Position numbers and translations under genes: made by a program. A DNA stretch of 64,000 bases from Kappaphycus alvarezii (taxonomy: Eukaryota > Rhodophyta > Florideophyceae > Gigartinales > Solieriaceae): positions 62,001 through 126,000 of the forward strand of contig NADL03000051.1 of NCBI GenBank assembly GCA_002205965.3, written 5' to 3'. The number at the start of each line of letters is the position of its first letter. Position 1 is the stretch's first letter. The notes under the pieces were generated by a model. It was not told where the DNA came from. It ran no database searches and saw only the letters and a list, made by a program, of their open reading frames with translations. Positions 20,730 through 33,420 of the stretch are shown here, in pieces.

Positions 20730-22370
20730 CAAGCTACTTTCGAGGGACCCTTTGACGCAGCTTTGCTATCCTATCTATAATACCCGCTTCAGGAGGCAGT
20801 GGTTTCCATGATACTTCTTCGTCACCATCGTCAGACACTTTAGAAAAATTATCAGACATCATACAAATCTCCCCACTATTAAATTGCATAGCATCCTCTT
20901 TAATAGCTTCAGAAACATGTAGGCCATCTTCAATTGTCATCCATCACGCAACATCATCTTTTCTATAATTTGTATCCATTCGATCGTAAAAAGGGCTACG
21001 TCGATCCAATGAAATGCTCAGCTGCTGTAACAAATGCTTGATATTTCTAAGCTCTTCATCATTCACTCTCAAACGCATCTTGCTTCCACCGAAGAAATTC
21101 CAGATTCATAAGGCAGAGGCAAAATATTTTCCTGAACCAAACAACGAGCAATATTCTGATTCGCTACACTGTTCCATGACTCCGCTAACATCTTAGACAC
21201 ATCAAGTAAATGAGGATCATAAACTTCATCCATTTCTCGCATGCCTGCAAGCGAAGACTTGTTGCTATCCCTACACTGCTGCCCCGTCTCAATATTAGTT
21301 AGAATATTCTTCAAAATAAACCCACGGTAGAGCGTCTTCCAAGCTGGAATAATTCCTAGGTCCATCGGTTGGTGCAATGCAGTGCAGTTTGGTTATAAAG
21401 CAAGTACTTTAACTTTCCCTCTACTATCTTAAAGACCCGTTCCATGTGTAAAGCAATTTTCCATGAAAAGGATGAAGTTTCGAGAGGTAGTCTTGCGCAA
21501 ATGTGGTAGTAACACTTCATAGCACCATCTTTTAATTATAACCGTATCGGACCAGGCATTAGCTTGGCTATAATATGGAACTGCAATTGGTCCTAGACGA
21601 AAGCACCGAGGATTCTTGGACTTTCCGATTATGGCCATGGGAAGCTTCTGTGGTCCATCACCATTCGTGCAAACGTAGGCTGTTATACGGTCTTTGCCCT
21701 TCATTGCTTTCCTTCAACGTACTGTTTTGCGATCCTGGTCGCCATGGATGTAGGTCCTGTGCGGTAAAAGCTTAAATAACAAACCCGTCTCTTCGACATT
21801 ATAGATGAAATCGATATCATTATCCCTCAATTATGACCTCAAAACAGTCATTTACGTCGCGACGAGAGCATGCGAAATGCTGCCCTCTGCACTGTGTAGA
21901 CGTACAGAGCGAATTGCGTTCCTTTTGACAAAGTTTTGGAATTACCCAATCGAAGTCGTAAATCTCGAAAGTCTGTTGTAAGTTCCGCATACTTTGTCAT
22001 CCATGGCTTTGCAAATTTCATACTGGATTATCAAAACGCTTTGTTGTAAAACAGATTGCGTGATTGCCATCTTGCACGGTAGTGCAAAGTGGATATAGTC
22101 AAGAACCTTTTCATCAATTGCTTGAAATAGAGGAGGTCTGTTGGACTTGCACTGAAGATAAACTTTCATTTATTCTCCTAGTTTGATAAGTGATGCTTCG
22201 TTGTGGCGTAGTTTGATAACTGTTCGACGGGAAACTCCGGATTGAGACATAATGAAAGGTAAGGCACGACCAGATGTTGCCGGTTTTGCCACGTCAATTT
22301 GTTGAGCAAGAGTTAAACGCTTGCGCTTGTGTTTTACTATGGTCTTTTGAGTCCGCATTGATGCGGAACG
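20730..22370 (-). pseudogene. Pogo/CENP-B-like transposase (DDE) pseudogene
   Basis: Minus-strand frames give the ordered parts of a Tc1/mariner-pogo transposase. The N-terminal CENP-B-type helix-turn-helix is KRKRLTLAQQIDV ... SGVSRRTVIKLR (about 22190-22350). A second DNA-binding segment is at 21942-22169. The DDE core start is KDRITAYVCTNGDG and KLPMAIIGKSKNPRCF (21600-21700). The second catalytic region is ILFMENCFTHG, where family members usually have MDNC.AHG, so a catalytic Asp is changed to Glu. The third region is QPMDLGIIPAWKTLYR (about 21320-21375), and the tail is AESWNSVANQNIARC. Stops and shifts break the gene. Terminal inverted repeats were not identified with confidence. Confidence 0.85.
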
Positions 22371-22823
22371 GTACATCTCTGTAAAGAAAGTTTTTGAGTT
22401 CTGCATCGTCCAGTTTTGTACTACAACGAGAGGTTGCTCTAACAATAAATGGCTGAGGGCTCCAGTAAGGACGAGGAGATCGTGTGTTGTGTGGTGGTAT
22501 GGTTGGGTACAGGGGTACATTGCAAATCGCGCCAATTTTGTGCCAAGCGATTCCGGTTAGAACTATTCGGTAGGTGGTACTATTCAACTACGCACTACAT
22601 CGGGACCCCCGCTGTATTTTTTAATATTTCATTCAGATTTACAACTCCAAATTGGTTCCAGCCAATCCACAAATCTCATTAAAGAAACATCCCTTTTTCT
22701 ACATTGGAAAAAGTAGAAAATAGGGTGCCTGAGGAACTTTCAACTTTGAGACATTATTTATGTGTTAATTAAGCTCTAGCTCGGTTATTTTGAGCATTAA
22801 AGTGAATATCTAAATATTTGCTT

Positions 22824-23238
22824 TGATAAAACCATCTCTATAGTCATTTTTGTCGAAATAGTTCAATTAAGCTGGTTTTGTGGTATTCAGTATGTTGGTT
22901 CCAGATTTTTTAGCCAAAAAGTCTATACAAGCTGAATGAACTGATTTCTCTAGAAGAGGGAAATCATGGAAGAGACAACTTTAACTGAAGACGCAAGTAG
23001 TCCAGAAGTTGAAGGTCAACGTCTGCCTTAAAAATCAATTATGTTACGTTTGTCCCTGAGCACAAGTGGAAGAGCCTGACTCTTCAAAGTTAATCACTAG
23101 ACCTATAAACCTTCTCTCATTACCACTCCTCTCCCTTGTCCGTTAATGTATAATGCAGCACTTTAGTTTCCAGCACCAGCTCCCATCTCGTGTAATTAGC
23201 GGTTCTCTTTTCTTGTTTCCGCCATTCGTACCTTATCA
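22824..23238 (+). repeat. LTR of the acidic-ORF family, copy 4 (diverged)
   Basis: A 415-bp block running from TGATAA to TTATCA. It aligns along its length with the 41330-41739 LTR: agccaaaaagtctatacaagctgaatgaactg against agccaaaaagtttatataggctgagtaaactg, and further shared segments downstream. No acidic ORF precedes it, so it is a solo LTR or the only surviving end of an element. Confidence 0.6.
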
Positions 23239-23299
23239 GCTACCATAAACGCAAAGGTACAAGTACAATTATATCCTAATATTGAAGAAAATTGTACTG

Positions 23300-24515
23300 C
23301 TATATCATTCTGACATACGAAGTTGGTGGTTTTTCATCATAAGTGTTTAACGCAGGGAAATGAGGCACAATATATTGAGGGAGCGAAAGCACATTAACTG
23401 CCCGTCGAGAAAGCACGAAAAACTCTTCCATACTGTAAATTTTCACACTTAATATCTGAAACATCATGATTTTTCTACTAAGTGGTACTTGCAAATAAGA
23501 ACATGTATCCGATGGCATGTCTGCTAAGCGAACCATCTGTTGCCATAGGGCTTGCTCTTGAAATCGCTTCCTTTCCCTCTATCTCGCCCACTAGTAACCT
23601 TTGCCGCGCAGTACTGCCAGTGCCAGTTAGGGAAGTTAGTAAAAAAGTAGAAGACGCCGAAGTATAAAAGATTTGGTAGCTCTCCTGCTTGGCATCAATA
23701 ATTATGACTTTTAACGTGTTTTCATCAAACCAAACAACGCCGCAAACAAAATGACGAAGTCCACGAGAACGTATGCGAAGATAATTCACTATATGACAGC
23801 AGAGTGTAGCAGTACTGCGCTAGTGTAGCTCTCTTTACTGCCAAGTTTATGTGTGCTGCCGTCTATTTCCCGGAATTCATAAAATCATTAACCCACGTAG
23901 GTGTTCCATATGACTGAAATACTTCTGCCAATCCCTAATCTTCTCTTATGATAGTAAACGTCCAAAAACTAATTATTGGGAAACTTTTGACATTTGTTGC
24001 AGCAACCTCAAGAACCTTCTTCACAGGGGACAACGAATCGACAGTTATAATCCTGAGTTGAATCTCATGGCTGCTACTCACCCGGCCGTTGAGCATCAAG
24101 AAGTAGTTAACACCACTAAGTCGGTATGAGGGCAACAGAGAGGTCAGGGGTGTCGACTTCCTGTATTTCACCTTTTTTTTCCATTCTCAACCCTCTTAAG
24201 GGAGAGCGCATGGTTTTAACCTATAGAAATCCGTCAACGCCGCAAGCATTATAAAAAATAGGAGATACCAATTTTTTTGCCACTTCCGCCATAGATATAC
24301 TCGTTTAAGAACCAATATCTACCCTCAGCAGTTGGCTCCCGGACGCATATGCCGTGCTTTCCGACATAGCGAGGAACGTAGCTGTGAGAGCCATGGAAAC
24401 ACACGGCAGGGTCTAGGCGGTAATGATTCAAAGGGACGCTGCAAAAGCAGGTAGTTGCAATGCAGCCTGTCTGCTCGATATCCTTGAGGCTACCTTTTAA
24501 GTTTCCAAAATACAT
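23300..24515 (-). pseudogene. Unrecognised coding remnant(s)
   Basis: Four minus-strand open frames (60-100 residues each, in three frames) look protein-like rather than low-complexity. Examples are HFVCGVVWFDENTLKVIII (23700-23760) and GKHGICVREPTAEGRYWF (24300-24360). They could be exons of one gene or a frameshifted pseudogene. I found no domain I can name, and no methionine/splice model is convincing. Confidence 0.3.
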
Positions 24516-26360
24516 GTCTCCGGTTATAAGAATTAGATATGCGACTTAATTGCGTTATAGCTAATACATCTGTCACAGTAATAGAAACTTCCCATTTCCC
24601 CCCTGTTTTTTGGGTCCTACAAGCTTTGCTTACATAGTATAGCCTTTCCTAAAGCCCGTGTTATAGCCCTTCACAGGGCTTAGTCAGTAGCGCCCCTGAT
24701 GTAAAAACCATAATCGATAATGTCCGTTATGATACATCGAACAACACGCACTAGTAGATAGAGTAACCTACAGATGTATGCTGCTAATAATCATGAACAG
24801 CTTATTTCGACAAAGGTTTGTAAGATAAAGTGCCCCTTACACGCATCTTCTAAATGTTTCGAGACTCTCTGACACGTCTGTTTCATAAAGCCCTGATGGA
24901 TATCTTTTATCCATTACTTAATTACACAATGGTGTTACAGAGAAATTAGATTTTCCGTATAAGGAAAAACATCTGTGTGACTGAATATGGTATACGATGC
25001 CTTATATTTATTTGGAATGACGATCTTATTTGGCATGGAACTTGTTGGAGCACAAATTCTTGTTCCTTTCGAAGTTGTTAATTTCTTGTAAATAGTATTG
25101 TATAGCTCTTAAAGTATCATTTCTTGTATTACCTAAAACGTAATAGCACTGAACCAGAGCTTAAGGCTGGAAATGGGGTTGGTCAGCGTTGGATGAGGAA
25201 AATTTATTATTCTTCATGTTTTGTATTCAAAAAATGAGGCATAATCTTATATAAAGATAACAGAATTGAATGTGTCGATCTATCTAAAAGTAGCTGATAA
25301 TCAAGTCATCAAGCGAGCTGCTTTTGAGGTGACCATCAAAGCGACGTATCGTTCGAGAATAAAAGCCCTCATTCTGTAACACTAACCCAAGGCTCGGCTG
25401 GGGAGCGATTGGAACACCTCCGTGATGTGATATAATGTAACAGGATGCCACTCTCAGAACTAAAGAATAGGAACGGGGACGAGTCTACCCGTACCAATTT
25501 ATCACGCTTAAAACCCCTATTCTTTTCGTCGCTTGTCGGCGTGGGCTGCATCTAAGCTCGCACGGTGGTTGAAGGGCCTCATTCTGATGGGATAATGTGT
25601 CATTGGGTCCACGAAAGTGGAATGAAAGTAATCACCTGATTACTTAAACGGACCTGATTTGAGTTAGTGCTGTGAAAAGAAGGCCTCCGGAGCTTCACTG
25701 TAGCGATGATTCGACAGGCCTGGGGCTTAAAAAGCTGGTTTCTGAATATCGTGAAACGCACCAAAGCGGTGTTAATCAGAAGATTCAGCGTGACTTTGTG
25801 GAGACGAACGCCACAGATGGATATCACGATGGTCACATTCACTCCTGAGATAAAGTTCCGGTGAATCGTTTGGTCGTGCTAGAACGGAAGCTAAATGTTC
25901 TTTGCCTCGGATCTTTTAAAGACGATGAATGTAACAATAATGTAGTATCGAAGGAGTTCTTGGACAGGAATCGAGATCAGTTCTCTATTTTCAGGACGCC
26001 TTTTACATTGAGGCTTTAGACGAATGAGGCGGGGGGATAATCTTAGGATGCTGTCATGGAGGAACGGTTTATATAGAGCCCATGATTCTATATAAAACTG
26101 GGCTTTGACAAGTTGCAGACATGTATTTTTTTGATTATGCAATGGGATTTTGTCAATAATCCCAGAACAGATTAATGTGGACGAGCTCTTAAGTTTGGAG
26201 ATTAGCTCCCACCAAGTTCCTTTGATGAGTAAAATGATACATTCCATCATATATCCTGTAGTGATGAACGAAAGATTGAAGTGACCAACCCTGAAAGGAA
26301 GAAGTCTAGGAGAATTCTGAGGGAAACAGGACATCGGAAGAATTCCAAGAGTTTGAAAAG
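24516..26360. other. Probably eroded upstream part of the gypsy element
   Basis: No recognisable gag or protease. The long minus-strand frame at 25891-26436 is antisense to the beginning of the gypsy RT region and is not counted as a gene. Confidence 0.3.
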
Positions 26361-26366
26361 ATTTAG

Positions 26367-29300
26367 GTGAACAACTTGTTGGGTAATATAAAAGAATACT
26401 GGAAGCAAGATGGATTTGATGAAAGTTCCAATCCAATCCTAAAGAGACTTGTGAGAAATTACAAGTCTGTTTGCGAGAAGGAGCTTCCTGAAGGATTCCC
26501 TCAAGAGTGTGATATTGATCATGTTATTGAGACTAAGGAAGGTGAAAAATTTCCATACCGAACATTTTTCCAGCTTTCTCCTGCGATTTTTGATGCTTCA
26601 CTTGACTACGTAGAATAATTATTGCACAAAGGGAAGGTTAAGCAAACTCACCTTATGGTGATTATTTGCTTTTTACAATGTATGGAGTCAAGTTGAGAGG
26701 ACTTGTCGATTATCGCGCTCTGGGTCGGATACCGAAACGCAATAATTCGTTACTGCCTTCAAGTGATGAAATGTTTGATCGGCTTGGAGCATCTGTTTTT
26801 TCAAAGCTATATCTCAAGAAAAGATTCCATCAGATACAAGCTAAGACAAATAAGTTGAAAAGGACTGCTTTCAACAAAAATTATGGACATTTTGCGTGTC
26901 AAGTAATGCCGGTGGAACTATGTCAAGCTACGGCTACGTTTTACATATTTTTGAACAGATTATTTAACGATTGAATTGGCATGTTAATCTTTTTTTCCAT
27001 TGATAATTTGCTGATTTTCAGTATGGATGAGAGGTCTCACCTGGAGCGAATGGTGTTCTTCTATTAAGGTTGAAGGAACAAAATATGTGCGTTACTACGA
27101 AGAAGTGAGATTTCAATGGAAAGAATATTGAAATCATTGGGATGATTACAGAAAGTGACGGAATACGTGGCATTCCTAAGAGGGTCGAGATTCTGAAGTC
27201 GTGGCCGCCACCAAAGAGTTTGTTTGAGCTTAGGAGCTTCCTCTTAATTCTCCAAATCTCTTGAAGGTCCATCAAGAACTTCTCCGGGATTGGTTTTCCT
27301 CTGACTAATCTCACGGAGTAAGATTATGGTATTCATGAAGAAAGATTATGGTATTGATAGGTGGGATAAGAATTGAAATGAGTCGTTTCAGAAGCAGGAG
27401 GATAAGATTACGAGTGCTCCAATCCTGGTGGCACTGGATTGGAAGAAGCCATTCAAACGTCATATTGAGGCGCCACAAGCCGCTCTGGGAGGAAATATTA
27501 CTCAAATGGACGATAAAGGAAAGGATAGAGTGATGCAGCTGTTTTCGAAGAATATGACTGACTCTTACCAGAACTAGGCTGCTAATGATCGCGGGTTTTT
27601 GCGACTGATCTACTTCCTGGGAAGGTTCGTACGCTATTTCAGTGCTATTTTAGAGGATGGGAATTTCTCGATTTTCACCGACAACCAGTTTATACGGACT
27701 TCTTTACAAAGCGTAAACTGAGTATTCGAGAAGCAAGATTGTTAGGAACATTTAAAAACTTTGGAAGATTCGAGATTGAGCTGAGGCCAAGAAGGATAAT
27801 TGTATGTGGAGATGACTTGTTCAAAGCTCCGCATATTTCTGGAAGATTCGGCCCTTTTCTGAATCTCAATGATATTAAGATCCTACATGTCGAGGTTGAT
27901 TATCTGATTGAAATCCATTAAGACTACCAGTTCTCTGCCCTATTGCTAAGGCAATTAATGGTGAACAGATTGAAGATTAAGTGAAATGTAGGAAAGTTGA
28001 GAGGCTGTTGCCGTTGTTCAATAGGGAAAGGAAGCATCCCCTATACCACGGAAAAATCTGGATACCTCGAGAATCTATTTCAAAGATCCTAAAAATGAAA
28101 CATAACTCCAAGATTGCAGGTCACATTTACTTCTAACAGAACATTTCAAGGCTTTAGAAGTGTTATTAGAGACAAAAGGCGAGGGGTGTGAAGAAGTACA
28201 TCGAAGTCTGCTTGACATGTCAGTAGAAGGGAGGCCACGTTGGGAAGAAGCTTTAAGATCCATCTGAGTAAGGAGCATCGACAAGAAGATGTTATTCACT
28301 TGCAAGCTATTTAAATGTTGAACTTACGATGAAAAGGAATGTATATGATGGCACTGCAGCATGGGTCAACTGGTTTTCAAAGAGAGTTCATTTTATTAAG
28401 GAAAAGGATACACTAGTATATGTCTCTGATAGGGGTTTTAGGGACGTGTTCAAGTTGCGCAGAATGCCACATAATATTTTTTCAGACCATTATACAAATT
28501 TCATGTCAAGGTTTTGGGATACCATCATGGATGTTTATGAAAAAAAGTTCATTATGTCGAGTAGTCGTTAATATTAAAAAGATGGAGCTTGGGAAATAGT
28601 TAATCCTATGGTTGAGAACTACCTGTAATGATATTGGGGTTATCATCAAGATAATTGGGATGGACTGTTTGCTGACTTAGAGTTTTTCTACAACTCAGCA
28701 GTGAGTGATGATTTGAGATTTTCGCCATTTGAAGTTAGCTTGGGCTGGAATTTGAAGCCCCTATGGATATACCGAAATTATTTTACTTTCCAGTAGAGTC
28801 TGTTGAATGGTTTAAATTAAGAAGACTGGAGACATCATTGGAGAGGGACAAATTTGCATATGAAGTTGTTAAGGCTAGGCAAAGTACGAGTTCTTCGAAA
28901 AAGTACAAGAGATCTGAGTATCGAGTTAAAGAAAAAGTTTAGAAAAATATATTATTGTTTCAAAATACTTAAGTCGCGAAACTCAAAGAAATTGAATGCA
29001 CCATCTTCCGGTTAAACTTGTGACTCATAAAGCTCCATGGAAGAATTAACCTCCAGACATAGATGTACCCATACCTCCATGTCCTGATCCAGTCATTTAA
29101 AAGAAAGAGCATGAAGTCGAAGCCGTCTTGAAATATAGAAAGAATGGGAAAGGATGTCAATTCCTCACTTCTTTGAAAGCTATCCCCACATATGAAGCTG
29201 AATAGCGACTCGAACAAGACTTCGTAGATTCTTTGGGAACGTTAAATGACAAGTTCAAAGAGTACATTATCACCCATAACTTGTACTCAGAATTAGTTGA

Positions 29301-29370
29301 CGAAGAATTCAACCAGAAGGAGATGGAAACGATTTGTCAAGAAAGATCTGAACCTTATGACAAATAGCGC
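26367..29370 (+). pseudogene. Degenerate Ty3/gypsy (chromodomain type) pol
   Basis: Plus-strand fragments appear in canonical order. RT has CDIDHVIETKEGEKFPYR (about 26510), RGLVDYRALGRI (about 26695), FHQIQAKTN and YGHFACQVMP (about 26830-26910), and IDNLLIFS in place of YIDDLLIFS (about 27000). The post-RT segment EILKSWPPPKSLFELRSFL is at about 27190. RNase H spans 27545-27860 with LGTFKNFGRFEIELRP. The H2C2 integrase zinc region is at about 28080-28230. The integrase core is at 28329-28571 (WFSKRVHFI, MPHNIFSDHYTNF). The GPY-like tail is at 28690-28760. A chromodomain EVEAVLKYRKNGKG is at about 29110-29210, ending near DFVDSLGTLNDKFKEYI. Stops and frameshifts are frequent, so it is inactive. 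Neither flanking LTR pair nor TSD was identified. Confidence 0.85.
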
Positions 29371-29660
29371 ATGACAGCAGCAATTTTTGGAATTTATTTC
29401 GAGTAATTCAATTTAATTTAATGGAATACATAATTTGAAAAATGTTTCGACCTTCTTTTTACGCGCTGCGTTAGCGTAGAACCAGTGCTTAAAATTTCTA
29501 TAAAAAGCGCAGCTCCGGTATCACTACCGGGACAGAAGGTACTGAGTACCGACCATTTGAAGCACATTAGCATCCAAATCTCACCAACCTACTAGCTCTG
29601 ACCTAACCACTTCGTTTCAAGAACTACGACCAGTATACGAAAATTAGATCTTAAGGGCGG
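29371..29660 (+). repeat. Possible 3' LTR fragment of the gypsy element
   Basis: Directly follows the pol tail. It has a TATA-like ctataaaaagcgcag (29500-29514) and a small CCGGTA/TACCGG hairpin with a 4-nt loop (29516-29531). No second copy was found to prove it. Confidence 0.3.
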
Positions 29661-31950
29661 ATTTCTATGGTATTGTTTGCCATTACTAAGTACTTTAGTG
29701 GTAATTTTACGACAGTAAAATTTCACAGAATACTATTTTCATCAAACTAATACTTCTTCATACATAACTTGTAAAAAGGTTTGAAGTCAAGTTCTAATGA
29801 CTCCCAATCACAGAAACACTCGCAGAAAATGTATCATATTTGCAACCCTTTCAGTGGTACTGATATTTCTTATAAAGTTATTGACTGGTAATTCTTTCTC
29901 CGAGGTCCTTTCGATAATGACGTGATTCAGACAACTCTTCATTGAGTTTTTACTCCTCCTGTACTCCATTTATTTAAGCTATCCTCAATTTAAGTTGAAC
30001 TAATTGCGTGTAACTATGAAATGACTGCTGTTCATTTAAGAGTTCAGATAGCGCACTAATGCTGCTAATGATAGAGATAAACTCTCCTCAGAGAAATTTT
30101 CGCAGGCTTTTATCATTTATATTGCAGGTGGTAGGAAAGCATAAATGTACTTCTCAAAGCATTCCCGATTCATTCTTTGCGCATGATTACTTTCACTCGT
30201 TGAGCCGTATTTTTCTAAATAATTCGAGAACACCGTAGAAAGCTAACCAGCTGCAAAGATTTTTTATATTCTGAAGCGCGAACAGGACGCCTGGAACACT
30301 AATCGAGTTTATTTTAATATTTCACCATTTCGATGATTAATTTGCCCACTTGAGTCATTTTATGTTTAACTGGATACAATTGCAGGAATAGTGTGTAATA
30401 ATCCAGTTACACGATGTCACAAATGAAAAGCTATGAGAAATTCCCAAAAGTCTTCTTACCCTAAATAGGCACCGGTAAAGTTGTCTAGTCATATTTTACT
30501 TTGTACACCACTTTTTATGTTTATGTATATATAAAAGGGGGGGAATGTAAGGAATTTTACTATTTAGTTCGGCCAATTCAGTAAATGAGATAATTAGAAT
30601 CGACAGGGTAGATATGAAAGTTATTTATACCCTTTTTTTGGAATGGATAGTCGTCGGAGTATCGTCAGAACGTGTGCTTCAAATAAGACCAGCGGCTGTT
30701 GGTCATTTAGAGGAGTAATATTAGAGTAAAATCATTACTTTCATGATATCTGCGTTAAAAACTTGTGTATGACCATTAACATGAAATCAACAGTATCATT
30801 CGGATTGCCTCATATGGAAGTATTAGAATATAGAATCAAAATACAGCAGACCTCTTAGTAAGTGGGCGATTTTCCCTTCAAAGCAAAAATAAAAATTTTA
30901 CATCGAGAACTTCTTTCTAATGTTGCAGTATTTTATAGAAATGGGTTTTTTATATTTGTGATCGCACTTTAAAGGATGCTTCGCACCACAAATTTCCATA
31001 ATTAGTCCCATTAATACTGTATATTCTAAAGAGCTTTATTCTGTCATACCAAAAGACATTTATTCCAACAATAGCCTAAAAAGGAAACGAAAGTACTTTA
31101 CAATTAAGGAAAAGGCTCTGATAAAGAGAAGCAGAAATTCAAAAACCGAAACACACCATTCTTGGAATGTATTTTTTTCATTATATCTTACAAAAAAAGT
31201 GCGAAAATTGATACAAAGCCTGCGAGTTGTTATGAAGAATGCTTTTTCTTGTCTTCCATACCATAATAGTATTATATCACGCTACTATATTAGAAAACAT
31301 GTGATGAAGCTATAAAAGAAATCCAAAACTCCCCTCATCCAAAGTATACATATTTTCGAAATGATTTTCTCAATGGCGGGCCTATTCTAGGATTACTATA
31401 ATCTACATAAAGTACAAATTTTGTTAAATCATTTATGTAATCTTAGGTTAAATATTAAATAATGATGTTTCATTGAAATCTTAGAGAGAAAAGGTAATTT
31501 ATTTCTCAGCACTGGCTCAATTACTCATTTAGACGGATATCAATACGTGAAACCTCATTACAGAAGTAAAACCAAGCGAAGGTTTATGAGACATACAAAC
31601 CGAAAGGAGGATAAAAACTAGTGTGCGCGAGGAAAGTAACTACATTCGAATCCTACGAATTTAAAAAGCTGTACTTTTGAGTACTTTAAAGGTAACCACC
31701 ATTTAATTGTTTTATCTCCTAATGCCGTGCATTTACAAATACAACTCATTTTCAGATTTAATTTTCCCGCATTTCACGACAAGTAGAACATATGCGAAGA
31801 GCTCTAGACATAATGGATCGCGAGCAAGGGAATTTTTCATAAAAAAATTGTTCCCCGGTAATCTTGTAGTCTTTTATACGCAAATTTACAGACATTTTGT
31901 ACGTAACGAATTATTAAATTAAAATGAGAAACAGGAATTCATTTACTGTA
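29661..31950. other. AT-rich DNA without recognisable features
   Basis: Very few open frames and no repeats shared with the rest of the window. Composition changes sharply to GC-rich at about 31960, where LINE A begins. Confidence 0.5.
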
Positions 31951-32060
31951 ATGAATTATCTCTGACCTGCTCACTCCTTCCCGGGACCGCCATTTGGAGG
32001 AGATCCCTCGGTCCGCCATCCCGCTGTTATCATCCCGCCACCCGCAGCTGTCTTCGTCGC

Positions 32061-32915
32061 TTGCAGCTACGGCTCTTTTCGAGCGTTGTTCATCGCCGGT
32101 CCCCGGCGAAAGGCTCCAGTCTGCAATCACAACTGAACTCCATCCTATCGAAATCCGATAGGTTGTTCTCGTCCGCGGCAGCCCACGACCGAGCACGGCT
32201 CCTCTCCGTGCGCACATCCTCTGCCTCATCTGTTTTCTCTTCGCTTCCTCATCCCCATCGCGGTACGTACATGTCCTCTTCTACGTGGAAGGTCGCTCTG
32301 GCTCTACGTCTCGGCATCGCGCTATTCCCTGGATCTACTCGCTGTCCGCTCTACTCCCGACGCTCAGCCGACATGACACCCGTCTTAGATCCAAGTGGTC
32401 AACACACGTTGACCTGCAAATACGAAGACGGAATGACTCGTCATCATCACATCTTCAGCATCGTTCTTGCCCGCTACTGCAAGGAAGTTGGGATAGCCGC
32501 CCTCGTCGAGCACCCGCTTCTCTACCAGGTTCCCAACTCATCTGGGCATTCGGAGTCCCCCGCGCTACGAATGGACATTTAAATACCCGCTGCATACGGG
32601 ATTCACAGTACCGATATCGCCGTCGACGTTACTGTTGCCCACCCCTCCGCACGCCGCCACATTTCGCCAAGTACGGTTAACGTAGGCGCTGCCGCAACAC
32701 TCGCAGAGCGCGAGAAACATCGTCATTACGGCACTTACTGCAACCAAAACGATATCCTCCTCTCCCCCGTCGAGATTGATATCTATGGCGCCTTGGCCGA
32801 CGACGAGAAGGGTTTTTTTAGCCACCTTGCTTCCTCCGCTGCTTCCCGTCGAGATTCGTCTTCTCAACAGGAGCTCCGCGACTTCGTTACCCGTTTCCGT
32901 TTAGTCGCCAAATAA
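32061..32915 (+). pseudogene. LINE A protein C-terminus (RT zinc tail plus endonuclease-like domain)
   Basis: A single frame of 284 codons broken only by TAA at 32580-32582. Upstream it is open to 31923 without an ATG start of its own. WKVALALRLGIALFPGS is followed by a zinc-binding tail CPLYS ... DPSGQHTLTCKYEDG.TRHHH (32330-32450). After the stop, IPAAYGIHSTDIAVDVTV (32583-32636) resembles the D...D-V-x-V core of the restriction-like endonucleases found in some LINEs. The C-terminus reads EIDIYGALADD ... QELRDFVTRFRLVAK-stop. LINE B and tail C carry parts of the same protein. The single stop in an otherwise open frame suggests a fairly recent insertion. Confidence 0.8.
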
Positions 32916-32934
32916 TGCAGGCGCGACAGGTTTC

Positions 32935-33369
32935 TGTTGGACAAGGAGAAGGAAGAGAGCGCGAGCGGACGAGAGAGAGAGAGAGAAGAGGGAGAGAGAG
33001 CGAGTGGAGAGAGAGAGAGCAAGAGGAGAGAGAGAGAGAAAGTGAGCGACCAAGGAGAAGAGTTGAGAGAAGGGAAAGTGGTGAGAGGCTTTACTTCGAC
33101 CAAGAGTGGGCTGAGACCATGGCTTATATAGACTTCAGGGCGAGTCGCTTGATGCTTCGGCACGACCTGTGGAAGTTTCCAGAAGCCATGTAGACGACGG
33201 TGAAGGAATAACCCTAAACCTATCTGAGCTGATCTGAAAAAGATCAGCTCAAGCTCACAGCACAGTACAGTGCATAAACGTAACGGTCAAGATCTAGGTT
33301 GAAAGTAAAGTAGTAAAGTACAGTAGCTGTCCCCGCATACATTGTCAGTAAGCTGTAATTGTACCAACA
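32935..33369 (-). repeat. Copia-1 3' LTR
   Basis: 435 bp, TGTTGG to CCAACA on the plus strand. It contains a (GA)n-rich tract at about 32965-33045, a TATA box read on the minus strand, and a 10-bp stem inverted repeat GAGCTGATCT/AGATCAGCTC (33226-33250, loop GAAAA). Confidence 0.95.
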
Positions 33370-33381
33370 CGCCCCCTCAAA
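33370..33381 (-). promoter_or_regulatory. Copia-1 polypurine tract
   Basis: TTTGAGGGGGCG on the minus strand, immediately upstream of the 3' LTR. Copia-2 has the matching GAGGGGGTA in the same place. Confidence 0.8.
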
Positions 33382-33420
33382 CTAGAATTGACCATGATAA
33401 CGCCCCTCGACCTAAAACAA

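Noticed and set aside
25891..26436. 181-residue minus-strand open frame
   Set aside because: Antisense to the region entering the gypsy RT. Composition is not family-like and it has no start context.
32864..33193. Open frames in both strands of the GA-rich LTR (Arg/Glu-rich and Ser/Leu-rich proteins)
   Set aside because: They are translations of the GA/CT microsatellite in the Copia-1 LTR and recur in the other LTR at 38865-39202.
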